From Peromyscus leucopus (lineage: Eukaryota; Chordata; Mammalia; Rodentia; Cricetidae), in assembly GCF_004664715.2 (NCBI RefSeq), contig NC_051063.1, positions 115,988,829-116,052,828 of the forward strand: 64,000 nt of DNA. The letters run 5' to 3'. The notes beneath the pieces are model-generated. The model was not told where the DNA came from. It searched no databases and worked only from the letters and a program-made list of their open reading frames with translations. Within the stretch, counting starts at the first letter, position 1. Every line of letters begins with the position of its first letter. Positions 10,469-22,036 of this stretch are shown in pieces. Position numbers and translations under genes: made by a program.

Positions 10469-12302
10469 GCTACTGATTTTTTCTTTTAATTAATTTTGCA
10501 TCCAGCCACTTCACTGAAGGTGTTTATCAGCTGTAGGAGTTCCCTGGTAGAATATTTTGGTTGCTTATATATAGTATCATATCATTGCAAATAGTGATAT
10601 TTTGACTTTTTCTTTTCCAATTTATATCCCCTTGCTCTCTTAGTTGTCTTGTTGCTCTAGTTAAAGCTTCAACTGCTATATTGAACAGATATGGAGAGAG
10701 TAGACTACCATGACTTGTCTGTGATTTTAGTGGAATTGTTTTGAGTTTCCATTTAGATTGACATTGGCTATAAGTTCACTGTATATTGCCTTTATTATGT
10801 TTAGGTATGACCCTTGTATTTCTGATCTCTTCAGGGGAGATCATAAAAAGGGTGTTGGGTTATGTCAAAGTATTTTTAGCATCTAATGAGATGATCATGT
10901 TTTTTTTTTCTTTCAGTTTACTTATATGGTAGGTTACACTAACAGATTTTCATACGTTGAACCATCCTAGCATCTCTGGGATGAAGCCTACTTGATTACA
11001 GTGGACAAACATTCTGATGTGTTCTTGGATCCAGTTTGCCAGTATTTTAATGAGCATTTTTACATCAATGTTTATGAGTGAAATTGGTCTGTAATTCTCT
11101 TTCTTTGTTGAGTCTTTGTGTATTTTGGGCATCCAGGTAACTATGGCCTCATAAAATGAATTTGGCAATGCTATTTTTGTTTCAATTTTGTGGAATGATT
11201 TGAGGAGTATTGGTATTAGCTCTTCTTTGAAAGTCTGGTAGAATTCTGTATTAAAACTGTCTGGCCTTGAGCTTTTATGGATTGGAAGATTTTTAATGAC
11301 TACTTTGACTACTTTTAATGACATTTTGGTTTATAGGTCTACTTAAATTGTTTATCTGATCTTGATTTAAGTTTAGTAAGTGTTATCTATCAATAAATAT
11401 GTCTATTTCTTTTAGATTTTTCAAATTTTATGGAGCAAAGTTTTCTGAAGTATGACCTAATGATTCTTTGGATCTCTTAGGTGTCTGTTGCTTTGTCTGT
11501 CTTTTTGCTTGTAGTTTTGTCAGTTTGGATTTTCTCTCTCTACCTTTAAATTAGTTTGGATGAGGGTTTGTCTATTTTGTTGATTTTCTTAAAGAGCCAA
11601 CTTTTTGTTTCATTGGTTCTTTGTATTGGTCTCTTTGTTTCTATTTTATTTATTGTAGCCCTCAATTTGATTATTTCCTGTCATCTACACTTCTTGGGTG
11701 TGTTTGCCTCTTTTTGTTTTACAGCTTTCAAGTGTGCTGTTGAGTTACTGGTATGAGAGTTCTCTAATTTCTTCATGAAGGCACTTAGTGCTATGAACTT
11801 TCCTCTTAGCACTGCTAGATTGGGTCTCATAAGTTTGAGTATGTTGTATGTTCATTTTCATTGAATTTTAGGAAGTGTTTAACTTCTTTCTTCATTTCTT
11901 CCTTTACCCAATAGTAACTCAGTAGAGAGTTGTTTAGTTTCTGTGAGTTTGTGGGCTGTCTGTTGTTTCTGTCACTAAAATACAGCTTTAATACATGGTG
12001 GTCTCATAAGATACAGGGAGTATTTCAATTTTTTTTGTATCTGTTGAGATTTGTTTTGTGGCCAAGTATATAGTCAATTTTTGAGAAGGTTCTATGAGGT
12101 GCTGAGAAGAAGGTATATTCTTTTGTGTTTGGGTAAAATGTTCTGTAGGTATATGTTAGGTCCATTTGAGCCATAATGTCTGTTAGTTCCTTTATTTAAC
12201 TCTTTAGTTTCTGTCTGCAAGACCTGTCTGTTGGGGAGAGTAGGGTATTGAAGTCTCTCACTCTTAATGTGTGTGGTTTGATGTGTGATTTAAGCTACAA
12301 TA

Positions 12303-12657
12303 TGTAGCTGGAGAGTTTTCTATCTGGGTCTCACCAAGCCCCAGCAGTCCCTTAGCCCACTTATAAAATAAACATACAGACACTTATATTATTTAAACTG
12401 CTTGGCCATTAGCTCAGGCCTATCATTGTCTAGCTCTTACTCTTATATTAAGCCCATTTCTCTTATTCTATACTTTGCCACATGGCTCATGGCTTACTGG
12501 TACCTTACATCTTCCTTGTCCTGGTGGTGACTGCAGGCAGTGTCTCCCTCTCTGCCTTCCTGTTTCCTCAATTCTCCTCTCTGTTAGTCCCGCTTATACT
12601 TCCTGTCTGGCTACTGGCCTATCAGTGTTTTATTTATACAGAGCGATATCCACAGCA
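12303..12657 (-). mobile_element. Solo LTR (RMER17/mysTR-like) inside the ancient L1
   Basis: On the plus strand it opens with TGTAGC and closes with CACAGCA, so in its own sense it is TGCTGTGG...GCTACA. L1 sequence is interrupted exactly here and resumes with the word TTTACAAATGTGGGTG. It matches the LTRs at 37798-38145 (opposite orientation) and, more distantly, 21652-22036. The two open frames near 12475-12706 are LTR sequence. Confidence 0.75.
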
Positions 12658-13057
12658 ATATAATGTTTCCTTTACAAATGTGGGTGTTCTTTTGTTTGGG
12701 GCATAGATGTTAAGAATGAGAGATTTTACTGGTTGACTTTTCTTTTAATGAATAATGAAATGGCCTTCTCCATATCTTTTGATTAAGTTTGGTTTAAAGT
12801 CTATTTTGTTAGACGTTAGGGTAGCTAAACCAGCTTGCTTGTTAGGTCAGTTTGATGGAAAAATCTTTTACAACCCTTTACTATGAGGTTTGATATTGAG
12901 ATGTGTTTTTTGTATGCAGCAGAAGAATGCATCCTGTGTTTGTATCAATTCTGTTAGCCTGTATATTTTTATTGGTGAATTCAGTCCATTGAGATTGTGA
13001 GATATTAATAATCAGTGATTATCAATTCCTGCTATATTATTGTTGTTGGTGGTGGTG

Positions 13058-13061
<4 letters not shown>

Positions 13062-13107
<46 letters not shown>
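13062..13107. repeat. (TG)n microsatellite in L1
   Basis: About 23 uninterrupted TG units within ORF1/ORF2 spacer sequence of the ancient L1. It accounts for the poly-Cys/Val runs in the local open frames. Confidence 0.95.
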
Positions 13108-13108
<1 letters not shown>

Positions 13109-14004
13109 CCTGCTTCCCTTCTTTGGATTTTGCTGGTGTGAGATTATTTATTGCCTGTGTTTTTGTGGGTGTAGTTAACTTCCTTGGGTTGGAGTTTTCC
13201 TTCTAGTATCTTCTGTAGGGCTGGATTTGTGGTTAGATATTGTTTAAATTTGACTTTGCCATGAAATATCTTGTTTTCTTCATCTACAGTGACTGAAAAT
13301 TTTGCTAGGTATAGGAGTCTAGGATGGCATCTGTAGTCTCTTGATTCTGCAGCACATCTGTCCAAGTTCCCTAGCTTTTAGAGTCTGCATTGAGAAGTTG
13401 GGTTTAATTTTAATAGGTCTGACTTTATATGTTACTTGACCTTCTTCCCTTGTAGCTTTTAATATCCTTTCTTTGTTCTGCATGTTTAATGTTTTGATTA
13501 TTATGTGATGCAGGAACTTCCTTTTCAATCCAATCTATTTGGTGTTCTGTAAGTTTCTTGTACCTTTACAGGCAAGTCCTACTTTAGGTAAGGAAATTTT
13601 TCTGCCATGATTTTGTTAAATGTATTTTCTGAGTTTTTGAGCTGGGATTCTTCTCCTTCTATTCCTATTATTGGTCTTTTCAGAGTATTCCAGATTTCCT
13701 AGATGTTTTGTGTTAGGAATTTTTTAGATTTAACATTTTCTTTGACCAATGAATATTTCTTCTCTTGTATCTTCAATGCCTGAGATTTTCTCTTTCATCT
13801 CTTGTATTCTTTTGGTGATATTTCCAACTGTAGTTCTTGCTCAGATTTTCTATTTTCAGAATTCCTTTAGTTTGTGTTTTCTTTACTGCTAATATTTTGA
13901 TTTTCAGGTCTTAAATAGTTTTCTTCACCTGTTTGTTTGTTTGATTTTCTTTGGTTGGCATTCTTTAATGGATTTATTGCTGTCCTCCAATTTTTTGATT
14001 GTCT

Positions 14005-14017
14005 TTTGTTTGATTTT
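14005..14017. other. Target duplication, left, of B1 insert
   Basis: TTTGTTTGATTTT here recurs as TTTGTTTGATTT at 14284-14295, on the far side of the B1. It proves that the microsatellite lies inside the insertion. Confidence 0.75.
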
Positions 14018-14137
14018 CTTTCTTTCTTTCTTTTCTTTCTTTCTTTCTTTCTTCCTTCCTTCCTTCCTTCCTTCCTTCCTTCCTTCCTTCCTTCCTTCCT
14101 TCCTTTCTTCCTTCCTTCCTTTCTTTCTTCCTTTTTT
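14018..14137. repeat. (CTTT)n/(CTTC)n tract grown from a B1 tail
   Basis: About 120 bp of CTTT units passing into CTTC units. It lies between the left target duplication and the B1 body, where the poly-A tail of a minus-strand B1 belongs. The nearly unbroken purine strand gives the poly Lys/Glu/Gly/Arg open frames seen here, which are spurious. Confidence 0.95.
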
Positions 14138-14283
14138 GTTTTTTGAGACAGGGTTTCTCTGTGTATCTTTGGAGCCTTTACTGGATCTCGCTCTGTAGAC
14201 CAGGCTGGGCTCAAACTCACAGAGATCCGCCTGGCTCTGCCTCCCGAGTGCTGGGATTAAAGGCATGAGCCACCACCGCCCAG
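14138..14283 (-). mobile_element. B1 SINE
   Basis: Full-length reverse B1 (7SL-derived): TTTTGAGACAGGGTTTCTCT at its 3' side, AGCCACCACCGCCCAG at its 5' side. The A and B boxes of the internal pol III promoter are recognisable. Inserted in the ancient L1's ORF1 with target duplications at 14005-14017 and 14284-14295. Confidence 0.95.
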
Positions 14284-14386
14284 TTTGTTTGATTTCTTTA
14301 AGGAAGTTTTTCATTTCATCTTTAAGCATATCTACCATCTTCATAAAGTTGTTTTTTAAAGTCATTTTCTTATGATTTGGCTGCAT

Positions 14387-14872
14387 TGGAATATTTAGGT
14401 CTTGGTGTCAAGGATAGCTGGGCTCTGATGGTACCACATTGCCCTGGCTATTCTTACACTGGTCTTTAGGAATCTGGGTTTGGGATGATTAGGTGTAGGT
14501 CCTGATTTCTGAGTTTGTCTTTGTTGGATGGGTGTTTTGTTCCTTGGTTCCTGGTTTTGTTTTGTTTTGGTTTTTTGTTTGTTTGTTTTTTGTCTTTTAG
14601 TCTTTGTGACCTGGATTTAGGGTGACCAGCATGATCTCTGAACTAGTAGGGAGTCTCTGTCCAAGTTGATAGGTGGCTTTCTATATATTATCTTGGCCTT
14701 TGGTGATGTAAGGGTCTCTGATTCTTCTGACTGGTGTGGTTTGCACCTGAGCAACAGGAGTCCCACAGGATTGGGGAAAAGGCCCAGGAACAGTGGGAGT
14801 GGTGACCTAGGAGGGAAGCCTGTGGGATAGGTCTTGGGGAACAGAATCTGGAGAATGGGGCAGTTCAGCTGG
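14387..14872 (-). repeat. 5' UTR of the ancient L1
   Basis: Sequence upstream of ORF1 on the minus strand, reaching the junction with an opposite-strand L1 at about 14873. It is moderately GC-rich in 14600-14850. The 97-codon frame at 14617-14910 has no match I know. L1 5' UTRs carry the pol II promoter, but I cannot point to a functional site in this decayed copy. Confidence 0.5.
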
Positions 14873-15690
14873 CAAGTGAAAACAAATTCAAATGGATAAA
14901 GGACCTGCATAAAAGTCTTGATCCTCTGGGTGTGATAGAGAAGAAAGTTGGGAATACACTTGAACTCAACAGCTCAGAACATTACCTCTGAATAGGGCCC
15001 TGATACTTCAGGCTTTACAACTAACAATTAATAAATGTGACCACATGAAACCCTTTAAACTTCTGTACAACAAGGAATACCATCATTCCAGTGAAGATGC
15101 AGCCTACAGAATGGATAAACATCTTTATCAGTCACAATTCTGATAGATAGACAGTATCTACAATATACAAGACACTCAAAACACTAATCATCAAGAAGAA
15201 AAACAATCCAATTTAAAAATGGGGCATGAAACTTAACAGAGTTTTCCAAAGGTGAAACACAAATCACTGATTAACTTTTAAAAACTGTTTAGTCACTGAG
15301 AAATGCAAATTAAAATTACTTCAAGATTTCATAAAAAAAATGACAGTTAGTTGGCATGGTTGTGAGAAAAGGGGGCAGTTATTTACTGTTAGTGAGTCAG
15401 TACTATGAAAATCAGTGTAGAGGTTCCTTAAGAGGCTGAAAATAGATCTACTGCATGATCCAGCTATACTACTCTTGGACACATAGCCAAAGGACTTTAT
15501 ATTATACTACAGACATACTTGCTCATCAGTGTTTATTGCTTCTCTATTCACAATAGCAGGGAAATGAAAAGAACCTAGATATCCATCAAGTGATGAATGA
15601 ATAATTAAAATGTGGTACATTCACACAGTGGATTATTTTCAAGAAGCAAAAGATATGTTTCTACAAAAGAATAAAATACCCCCTTGTTTT
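14873..15690 (+). pseudogene. Old L1 ORF2 3' part
   Basis: Plus-strand L1 ORF2 sequence starting near GTGAAAACAAATTCAAATGG and running through recognisable words (GGGAATACACTTGAACTC, ACAACTAACAATTAATAAATG, GAATGAATAATTAAAATGTGG). Heavily mutated, with no long open frame. It abuts the 5' end of the ancient L1 head to head. Confidence 0.75.
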
Positions 15691-16671
15691 TAAGAAGAAA
15701 AGAAAAATAGCATTGTAAGTATGTCTTGAGAAGTAGTATTCTTCATCAAGCTCAAAACTCTGGTCCCTAGACTGGGTAAAAATAAAGGTTATAGGTGTTA
15801 AAACAAAATTGTATTTCCTAGGCCTCTGAGGAAGCAGCAGCTCCAGTGGATAAACTTTGAAGAGTCCCTCATTCTCTGATGAACCTTCTCAAGTGAGCTA
15901 CGGCTTGTGTGATTCGAGTTTAAAGGAAGTAGTACTGAAGGCGAGAGCAACATACAGAGCTGTGTCTAGCCAGTTGAACCTTTACAATGGGCTTTGGCTG
16001 CTTAGTGCCATTGTTTCATAAAAAATAATAACTCATTGATTTTTTAATTAGGCCTCATACCTGCATGTAATCCTTGTGAAGTATTCCCTTCTTTCATCCT
16101 GGCAAAAGCCTACTCACATCCAAGGTCATTTATATCTAGTAGTTGTTCCAAGAAGAATGGATTGACTCAGCAATACCATTGACCTTCACCTACTCTGTTT
16201 TCCTGGAGTGCTGTGCAGGGAACTCATCAAAGTTCTTGTCACACTTCATAGAAATGGTCTGTTTATTGTGTGTATCTCCCTCTAAATTAGCCATATGATA
16301 TACTCTATATGTGACTCTATAATTAATCATATAAGCATAAACAGTGCATTTTGAAAGCCTACATGACAAACATTGTCTCAGGAATTTTGTTTATTCATTG
16401 CTAATCTGCATCAGGGTTCTCATTTTGATAGATAAGTATTACTGCCCTGTTTTTAAGATGATGAATCTAGTATTTCATTTCTAAGTTATGAATTAAAAAC
16501 CTTAAGAGTAACATAAACTGGAAAATCACTTTAATGTGACCTTAAACCAACTTTTCTCATAAGGTTCATGTAGGTGGATTAAAAATTTAACAAAATATAA
16601 AGACTGTTGTTGAAAACTGAGGAATAAATAACAAAGATATCCCTATAAGGTGATGAACTGAGGAGAGGGGA
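15691..16671. other. Unassigned, AT-rich
   Basis: Nothing recognised: no long frame, no clear repeat, no microsatellite. A stretch near 16420-16480 weakly resembles a reversed MIR core, too weakly to call. Confidence 0.4.
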
Positions 16672-16688
16672 AAAGTGAGTTCCTTATT
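16672..16688. other. Target duplication, left, of twin-primed L1
   Basis: AAAGTGAGTTCCTTATT matches 18920-18936 (AAAGAGAGTTTCTTATT) at 15 of 17 positions and sets the left edge of the L1 insertion. Confidence 0.8.
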
Positions 16689-17482
16689 TTTTATTAAGGA
16701 ATTTTTTATTCATTTTACATAACAACCACAGGTCCCCCTCTCATCCTTCTTCCTCTTCCCCCAAAGCCCACCCCCAATTCCCTCCTCCAAAAAGATAAGG
16801 CCTCCCATGGGGAGTCAACAAAGCCTAGTTCATTCAGTTGAGGCAGGTCTAGGCCCCTTCTCCTGCATCAAGGCTGAGCAAGGCATATCACCATAGGTAG
16901 TGGGCTCTGAAAAGCCAACTCATGCACCAATGATAGATACTATTCCCACTGCCAAGGGCCCTTAAACAGACCAAGCTGCATAACTGTCTTGCTTATGCAG
17001 AGGGTCAAGTCCAGTCACAAGCAGGCTCCACAGCTGTTGGTCTAAAGTTCGTGAGTTCCCACTAGCTTGGTTTGTTTGTCTCTGTGGATTTCTCTATCAT
17101 GATCGTGACCCTCCCCCTTGTTCATATAATCCATCTTTTCTCTATTTTACTGGACTTTTGGAACTCAGCCTGGTTATGGCTGTGGATCTCTGCATCTGCT
17201 TCCATCAGTTACTGGGGAAAGGCTCTATGATGACAGTTAGGGTATTCACCAATCTGATAACTGGGGTAAGCCAGCTCAGACATTCTCTCCCCTATTGCTA
17301 TTAGTCTAAGCTGTGGTCATCCTTGTGGATTCCTGGGAACTTCTCTAGCACCAGGTTTCTTCCGATCCCCACGATTTCTCTCTCTATCAAGATATCACTT
17401 TCGTTGCTCTCCCACTCCACCCCTGTTCCAGCTCAACCATACCATTCCTTTATGTTCTCATCTCCTATCCCCTACTCTCTAT

Positions 17483-17966
17483 TGCAACATAAATATTAGA
17501 AGGTCTTATTAATAAAAACAAACCTGGAGCCAGGTATTGGGGTCAACATTGGAAGATCAGAGAAGCAGAACAAGCCACAGCTAACCTCACCTTGTCTACT
17601 TCTCAGCTGATCCTGTTTCCTCAGACTGGAAGCCTCTGAGTCCTCATCCTAATGAATCTCAGTGAACTGCTGCTCAAAAGCCTAAAAGCTTAACGGGGCT
17701 CTCATTGCTGGTCCTCACACCTTATATAACTTTCTGCTTTCTGCCATAACTTCCTGGTATTAAAGGTGTGAGTCACCATGACTGACTGTTTCCAGTGTGG
17801 CTTTGAACTCACAGAGATCCAGATGGATCTCTGCCTCTGGAATGTTAGGATTAAAGATAGGTGTACCATCATTTTCTGGCCTCTATATCTAGTGGCTGTT
17901 CTGTTCTCTGAGCCCAGATAAGTTTATTATGGTGCACAATATTTTGGGGAACACAATATTACCACA
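17483..17966 (-). mobile_element. Solo LTR inside the twin-primed L1
   Basis: In its own sense it runs from TGTGGTAATATTGTG to ...TTGCA; TCTAT occurs on both sides (17478-17482 and 17968-17972), giving a 5-6 bp duplication. The L1 3' UTR is continuous if it is removed; compare the uninterrupted equivalent near 36.60-36.64 kb. It contains a B1-like segment (ACTCACAGAGATCC, GGATTAAAG). The same family recurs at 48273-48762 and partly at 52430-52639. Probably a class II ERV LTR; I do not know its catalogue name. Confidence 0.7.
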
Positions 17967-18315
17967 TTCTATTGCCCCTCCAACCCCAGTTTACTCAGGA
18001 GATCTCATCTATTTTGCCTTCCCAGGGTGATCCATACATCTCTCTTAAGGTCCTCCTTGTTACCTAGCTTCTTTGGAGCTGTGGGTTGTAGTTTGGCTAT
18101 CGTTTGCTTTACATCTAGTATCCACTTATGAGTGAGTATATACCATGTTTGTTTTTCTGAGTCTGGATTATCTCACTTAGGATGATATTTTGTAGTCACA
18201 TCCATTTGCCTGCAAATTTCATTATGACATTGTTTTCTACTGTTTAGTACTCCACTGTGTATATGTACCACATTTTCTTTATCCATTCTTTGGTTGAGGA
18301 GCATCTAGGTTGTTT

Positions 18316-18919
18316 CTGAGAGCAACAATTAATAAATGGGACCTCCTGAAACTGAGAATCTTTTGTAAGGCAAAGGACACAGTAAATAAGACAAAACGAC
18401 AGCCTACAGAATGGGAAAAGATCTTCAAAAACCCCACATCTGACAGAGGGCTGATCTCCAAAATATATAAAGAACTCAAGAAATTAGACATCAAAATACT
18501 AAACAATCCAATTTGGACTACAGAGCTAAACAAAGAATTCTCAACAGAAGAATCTCAAATGGCCAACAGACACTTAAGGAATTGCTCAACATTCTTAGTC
18601 ACCAAGGAAATGCAAATCAAAAGGACTATGAGATACCATCTTATACCTGTCAGAATGGCTGAGATAAAAACACTGATGTCAGCTTATGTTGGAGAAGACT
18701 TGAAGCATGGGGAACACTCCTCTACTCTTGTGAGTGCAAACTTGTACAGCCACTTTGAAAATCAGTATGGGGTTTCTCAGAAAATTGAGAATCAGTCTTC
18801 CTCAAGACCCAATGATACCACTCTTGGGCACATACTCAAGGAATGCTCAATCATACCACAAGGACAAATGCTCAACTATGTTTATAGCAGCATTATTCGT
18901 AATAGCCAGAACCTGGAAA
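18316..18919 (+). pseudogene. Inverted 5' segment of L1 ORF2
   Basis: The open frame 18310-18945 reads ORF2 C-terminal sequence for some 200 codons without a stop ([58 protein letters not shown]). It then shifts frame near 18734-18973, where [13 protein letters not shown] is read. The Cys-rich knuckle has lost key residues (the usual CWRGCG reads AYVGEDL). It is a retrotransposon fragment, not a host gene. Confidence 0.85.
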
Positions 18920-18936
18920 AAAGAGAGTTTCTTATT
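18920..18936. other. Target duplication, right, of twin-primed L1
   Basis: AAAGAGAGTTTCTTATT; partner of 16672-16688. Confidence 0.8.
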
Positions 18937-20504
18937 GGTTGGTGAGGACTTTCTTATAATTCTTATTATTTAAAATGGACAGTGTACAGTTATGACAAAA
19001 GAATAAAATATTTAGTTGTTTTCTTTACTTTTAAATGTCTTATAGGTAACATATCCACTTAATGTCTGAACTGTATGGACTTGATATATCACCATACATA
19101 TTAATATACTTTGCATTCAAAGAAATAATTAGTTATAATAGGTTGCATTGCACAGATTTAAATGACATAGTGAGAGTAAAGTACATTATACTGGATTATA
19201 ACCAACTATAAAAATTGCTTCTTCATTTTCATTATTAGAATATTATATCTTTGGGCCAAAAATAATGAATAGAGGAGGTTGTTGCTGCAATGAGGGCACA
19301 GCAGTAGGCAATTCTAAGATTAATTTATGATAGTGACTTTTGTAATCAGATATCCGGAAACATGCATGCATCCTGCGGCTACATCCTGATTATCTCTCAG
19401 TTGTATCCTCTTAGGGGCATTCAGGGTCCTCCTGTAATATGCCATTATGGGTTTACACTCTTATCCTTGGATTCTCTGAACATATTATGCCATAGTAGAG
19501 TAAAACATACAATTTATTAGTAACCTACTTTGAACTGGACAATTTGTATTGGTTACCTCATCCTAAAAGCAGTCCTATGGTAAATCAAAAGAATCTCCAA
19601 GTAGGGAGTCAACCTATTTGATGCCATAATATTTGTCCTTGAACTCTAGGACATTCAATTTCCAAATTGTTACCCTTTCCATTTTACCAACTTCCTTTAT
19701 CTCCTGAAACCTTTCTTGAGGTGATCATTCTACTTGTTTGAATATCTGCTATTATTTATTCAACTCAAAACACTTGATTTTTCTATTGGCCCCTTTAATC
19801 TTTTCTGCTAGACAGTGATTTTTGTCATTCAAATGACATCATCTCCTCCTTATCATCTATACTTAGAGGTGTTCCAAGTAGGACAATCAAATGCTTTGAC
19901 TCTAGATGGAATTTATTAAGATCTGTGATGAACAGCTAGAATGACTCATAGTTCTTGGTGTCTACATCCAGAAGTGTCCCTATGTTTCTTTGTTTGGCTT
20001 TTCCCTGAACCTTGGCATTCAAAATTTTCTTGCATTTAGTGACCTATTCCACAGATTTTCAATAAACTAATTTGGACATACATTAACTAGAGTTGATTAT
20101 TGAGTTGACTTTTCTGATCCATCAAAAATGGTCACATTCTGTGCTTTGTCTATACAACAAAATAAGTTAAACAAAAAAATCACCCAATTCCTACAGGGAA
20201 AATTGCTTTTTCGTAAATGTTACATTATTGTTCTGTTCTTTCTTTGTTTCCAAAGAAACCACTGGTGAGGGAATTCAGAGATTCACATAGAGACATTAAG
20301 AAAGAGGAGGAGGATCATGTGAAGTCTAAGATGTGCAGACAGCTCATAGAAGTCCATTACACAGATGAGTAAACTAAGACATATATGAATAAATAAAATC
20401 CTCATTGATTATTAGAAGACTTGGAAATAAATGATCATTCTGAGCATAAATTTTTATGTGTTTGATAGACTGACTTCAAACAGAGGCATGCCTATGTTCA
20501 AGCA
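18937..20504. other. Unassigned, AT-rich
   Basis: No recognised repeat or gene. The words CACAGATGAGTAAACTAAGACA near 20356 faintly resemble a reversed MIR core but the rest does not follow. Confidence 0.4.
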
Positions 20505-20600
20505 TGGAATGGAGAGGAAGAGAGGGAGGGAGGGGGAGGATGCAGAGAGAGAGATTTGTTGACTAGGCACGAGCAGGTAGTAGAGATTTGTTGAATAGGT
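20505..20600. repeat. Purine-rich tract with a short direct repeat
   Basis: GGAAGAGAGGGAGGGAGGGG is followed by two copies of AGAGATTTGTTGA (near 20550 and 20583) in similar contexts (GACTAGGCA / ATAGGTTAC). Low complexity; may be a decayed microsatellite. Confidence 0.6.
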
Positions 20601-21651
20601 TACTCTGGAGGTGTGCATCACGTGATAAGATTTGAAAAGGAGTGTGAGACTGATTCATTAATTTCTTGTTTTCATTTATCTAAACTATGACAGATGATGA
20701 AAGGAAAATGACAGGACTCTATCTGTTGAAGGATCACTCCTGCGGTGCTGAGCAATTTGATTGGGAAAGCACTTTTGAGTTCCACCAGAGAGACTACTGG
20801 GAAACCAGTGCGATAATGTAGGGAAGAGGACACAAGGATTACATCATGGTCCTACTGAAAGTGAGGAAGTGATCATGATTCTGCATTTACTGGAGCTCAG
20901 TCTGCATGGGCCATCTCATGCATAGCACTCTCTCCACCGAAGGCATGAAATGCCACCAGGCACACCTGCTTCTTAACTTGAGCGTCACTCAAGAACAGAA
21001 CTCAAGCGAAGTAAAATGTAATTTTCTCAGTATGAGATGTTAGCCAGAAACAAGTAAGCACAGCAGTTTCTAATTACTAGACTGCAGACTTTTAACCAAG
21101 GTGGGGAGATCAATTTCGAATAACATCAACAAAACAGGATGTATCTTGTGGCAGACATCTCTCCAAAGTCATTCTAGCCAAGGGAAAGTCTGTAAAATCC
21201 AAACTCCTTACCAATAGGAAGTTGTACCAAGTTCTTACAAATGGAACAGTAGCTTACAGAGTAAATGACCTTACTTACATCTTCAGTGTTTTGAAAATTC
21301 CTTTACTGGCGGATGGAAAGAATGTTACTACTGGATTCAGCAGCATGTAACATATTATGTGATTCCATCACTACAGACATTTTTCAATCAGAAATCCCCA
21401 GAGCCACAGTTTAACCATAATGTTGGGACATAACAGTTTTGGAGAAAAGAAGCCAGTACTATCACAAGTTATACTGTAATTAAAATTATTAAAATAGAAA
21501 ATTAGAAAGTACTTATATTTTTCCTTAATATAACTAATTGAAAATTACTTATAAGTCAAGATCACACTCACTCAGGGACACCACTGTGCTTTATTGATGA
21601 AAAAGGAAGGAACTGAAATCTTGGGACATGGAGGGTTTGAGATTTCCTGTT
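20601..21651. other. Unassigned single-copy-looking DNA
   Basis: No recognised repeat. A 44-codon frame opens at the ATG near 20691 but has no known relative, no splice context I can defend and no flanking exon. I leave it as non-coding. Confidence 0.35.
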
Positions 21652-22036
21652 TGTAGCTAGAGTTTTCCTGCCTTGCCCACAGTCAGGACAAATCTCTCTC
21701 ACCCGCCAGTCCCACAGCCACTCAGACCCAACCAAGTAAACACAGAGACTTATATTGCTTACAAACTGTATGGCCATGGCAGGCTTCTTGCTAACTGTTC
21801 TTATATCTTAAATTAATCCATTTCTATAAATCCATACCTTGCCACGCGGCTCGTGGCTTACCAGCATCTTCACATGCTGCTTGTCATGGCGGTGGCTGGC
21901 AGTGACTCTCTCTGTCTTCCTATTCCAATTCTCCTCTCTGTTAGTCCCACCTATACTTCCTGCCTGGCCACTGGCCAATCAGTCTTTTATTTATTGACCA
22001 ATCAGAGCAATTTAACATACAGACCATCCCACAGCA
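21652..22036 (-). mobile_element. Solo LTR (RMER17/mysTR-like)
   Basis: Opens with TGTAGC and closes with CACAGCA on the plus strand, so its own sense is TGCTGTGGGATG...GCTACA. Shares the words GCCAGTGGCCAGGCAGGAAG-type, TAGTCCCACCTATACTTCC and CCACGCGGCTCGTGGCTTAC with its relatives at 12303 and 37798. I found no matching target duplication. The frames at 21568-21777 and 21853-22050 are LTR sequence. Confidence 0.75.

Larger units (their letters stand above)
6640..13000 (-). pseudogene. L1 ORF2 remnant (endonuclease, reverse transcriptase, Cys-rich end)
   Basis: ORF2 of L1 encodes the endonuclease/reverse transcriptase that nicks DNA and primes cDNA synthesis at the nick. Recognisable pieces on the minus strand are: the Cys-rich C-terminal end near 7135-7200 (CRRGCGA), the stretch before it at 7135-7539 ([24 protein letters not shown]), the post-polymerase region at 7682-7942 ([24 protein letters not shown]) and the polymerase fingers/palm at 10950-11324 ([18 protein letters not shown]). 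Endonuclease remnants lie at 11.9-13.0 kb. Frames change repeatedly and stops are frequent, so no protein can be made. A 73-bp piece of its own polymerase region is pasted in at 6881-6953. Confidence 0.8.
13120..14386 (-). pseudogene. L1 ORF1 remnant
   Basis: ORF1 encodes the RNA-binding coat protein of the L1 particle. Minus-strand translations give the C-terminal domain (LLYLAKFSV, FKQYLTTNPALQKILEGK near 13144-13365, and IIIKTLNMQNKERILKATRE near 13440-13528) and an N-terminal Lys-rich part (MTLKNNFMKMVDMLKDEMKNFLKE near 14290-14386). It is broken by frameshifts, stops and the B1/microsatellite insert at 14018-14283. Confidence 0.75.
5455..14872 (-). mobile_element. Ancient full-length LINE-1, interrupted by later insertions
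   Basis: Reading on the minus strand, the element has a 5' UTR (about 14872-14387), ORF1 remnants (about 14386-13120), ORF2 remnants (about 13000-6640) and a 3' UTR ending in an A-rich tail at about 5455. Removing the inserts at 8148-10468, 12303-12657 and about 14018-14283 leaves about 6.5 kb, the normal length of a rodent L1. Both ORFs are shattered by stops and frameshifts. I could not find a convincing target duplication. On its left is older L1; on its right it meets an L1 of the opposite orientation at about 14873. Confidence 0.8.
16689..18919 (-). mobile_element. 5'-inverted (twin-primed) L1 with an LTR inside
   Basis: The minus-strand part (16689-17482 and 17967-18315) runs from the A-tail side through the 3' UTR into the end of ORF2, stopping at the word ACAACCTAGATG. 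The remainder (18316-18919) is on the plus strand and ends at GAACCTGGAAA, the bases that immediately precede ACAACCTAGATG in an L1 transcript. So the two pieces are contiguous in the RNA, with the 5' piece inverted: the classic twin-priming product. The insertion is bracketed by 17-bp target duplications. Confidence 0.9.

Noticed and set aside
13867..14386. Long Lys/Glu/Arg-rich frames and their Ser/Phe/Leu complement
   Set aside because: Produced by the (CTTT/CTTC)n tract and flanking L1/B1 sequence.
20691..20825. 44-codon open frame beginning with ATG in otherwise unassigned DNA
   Set aside because: No relative recognised, length compatible with chance, no adjoining exon or signal.
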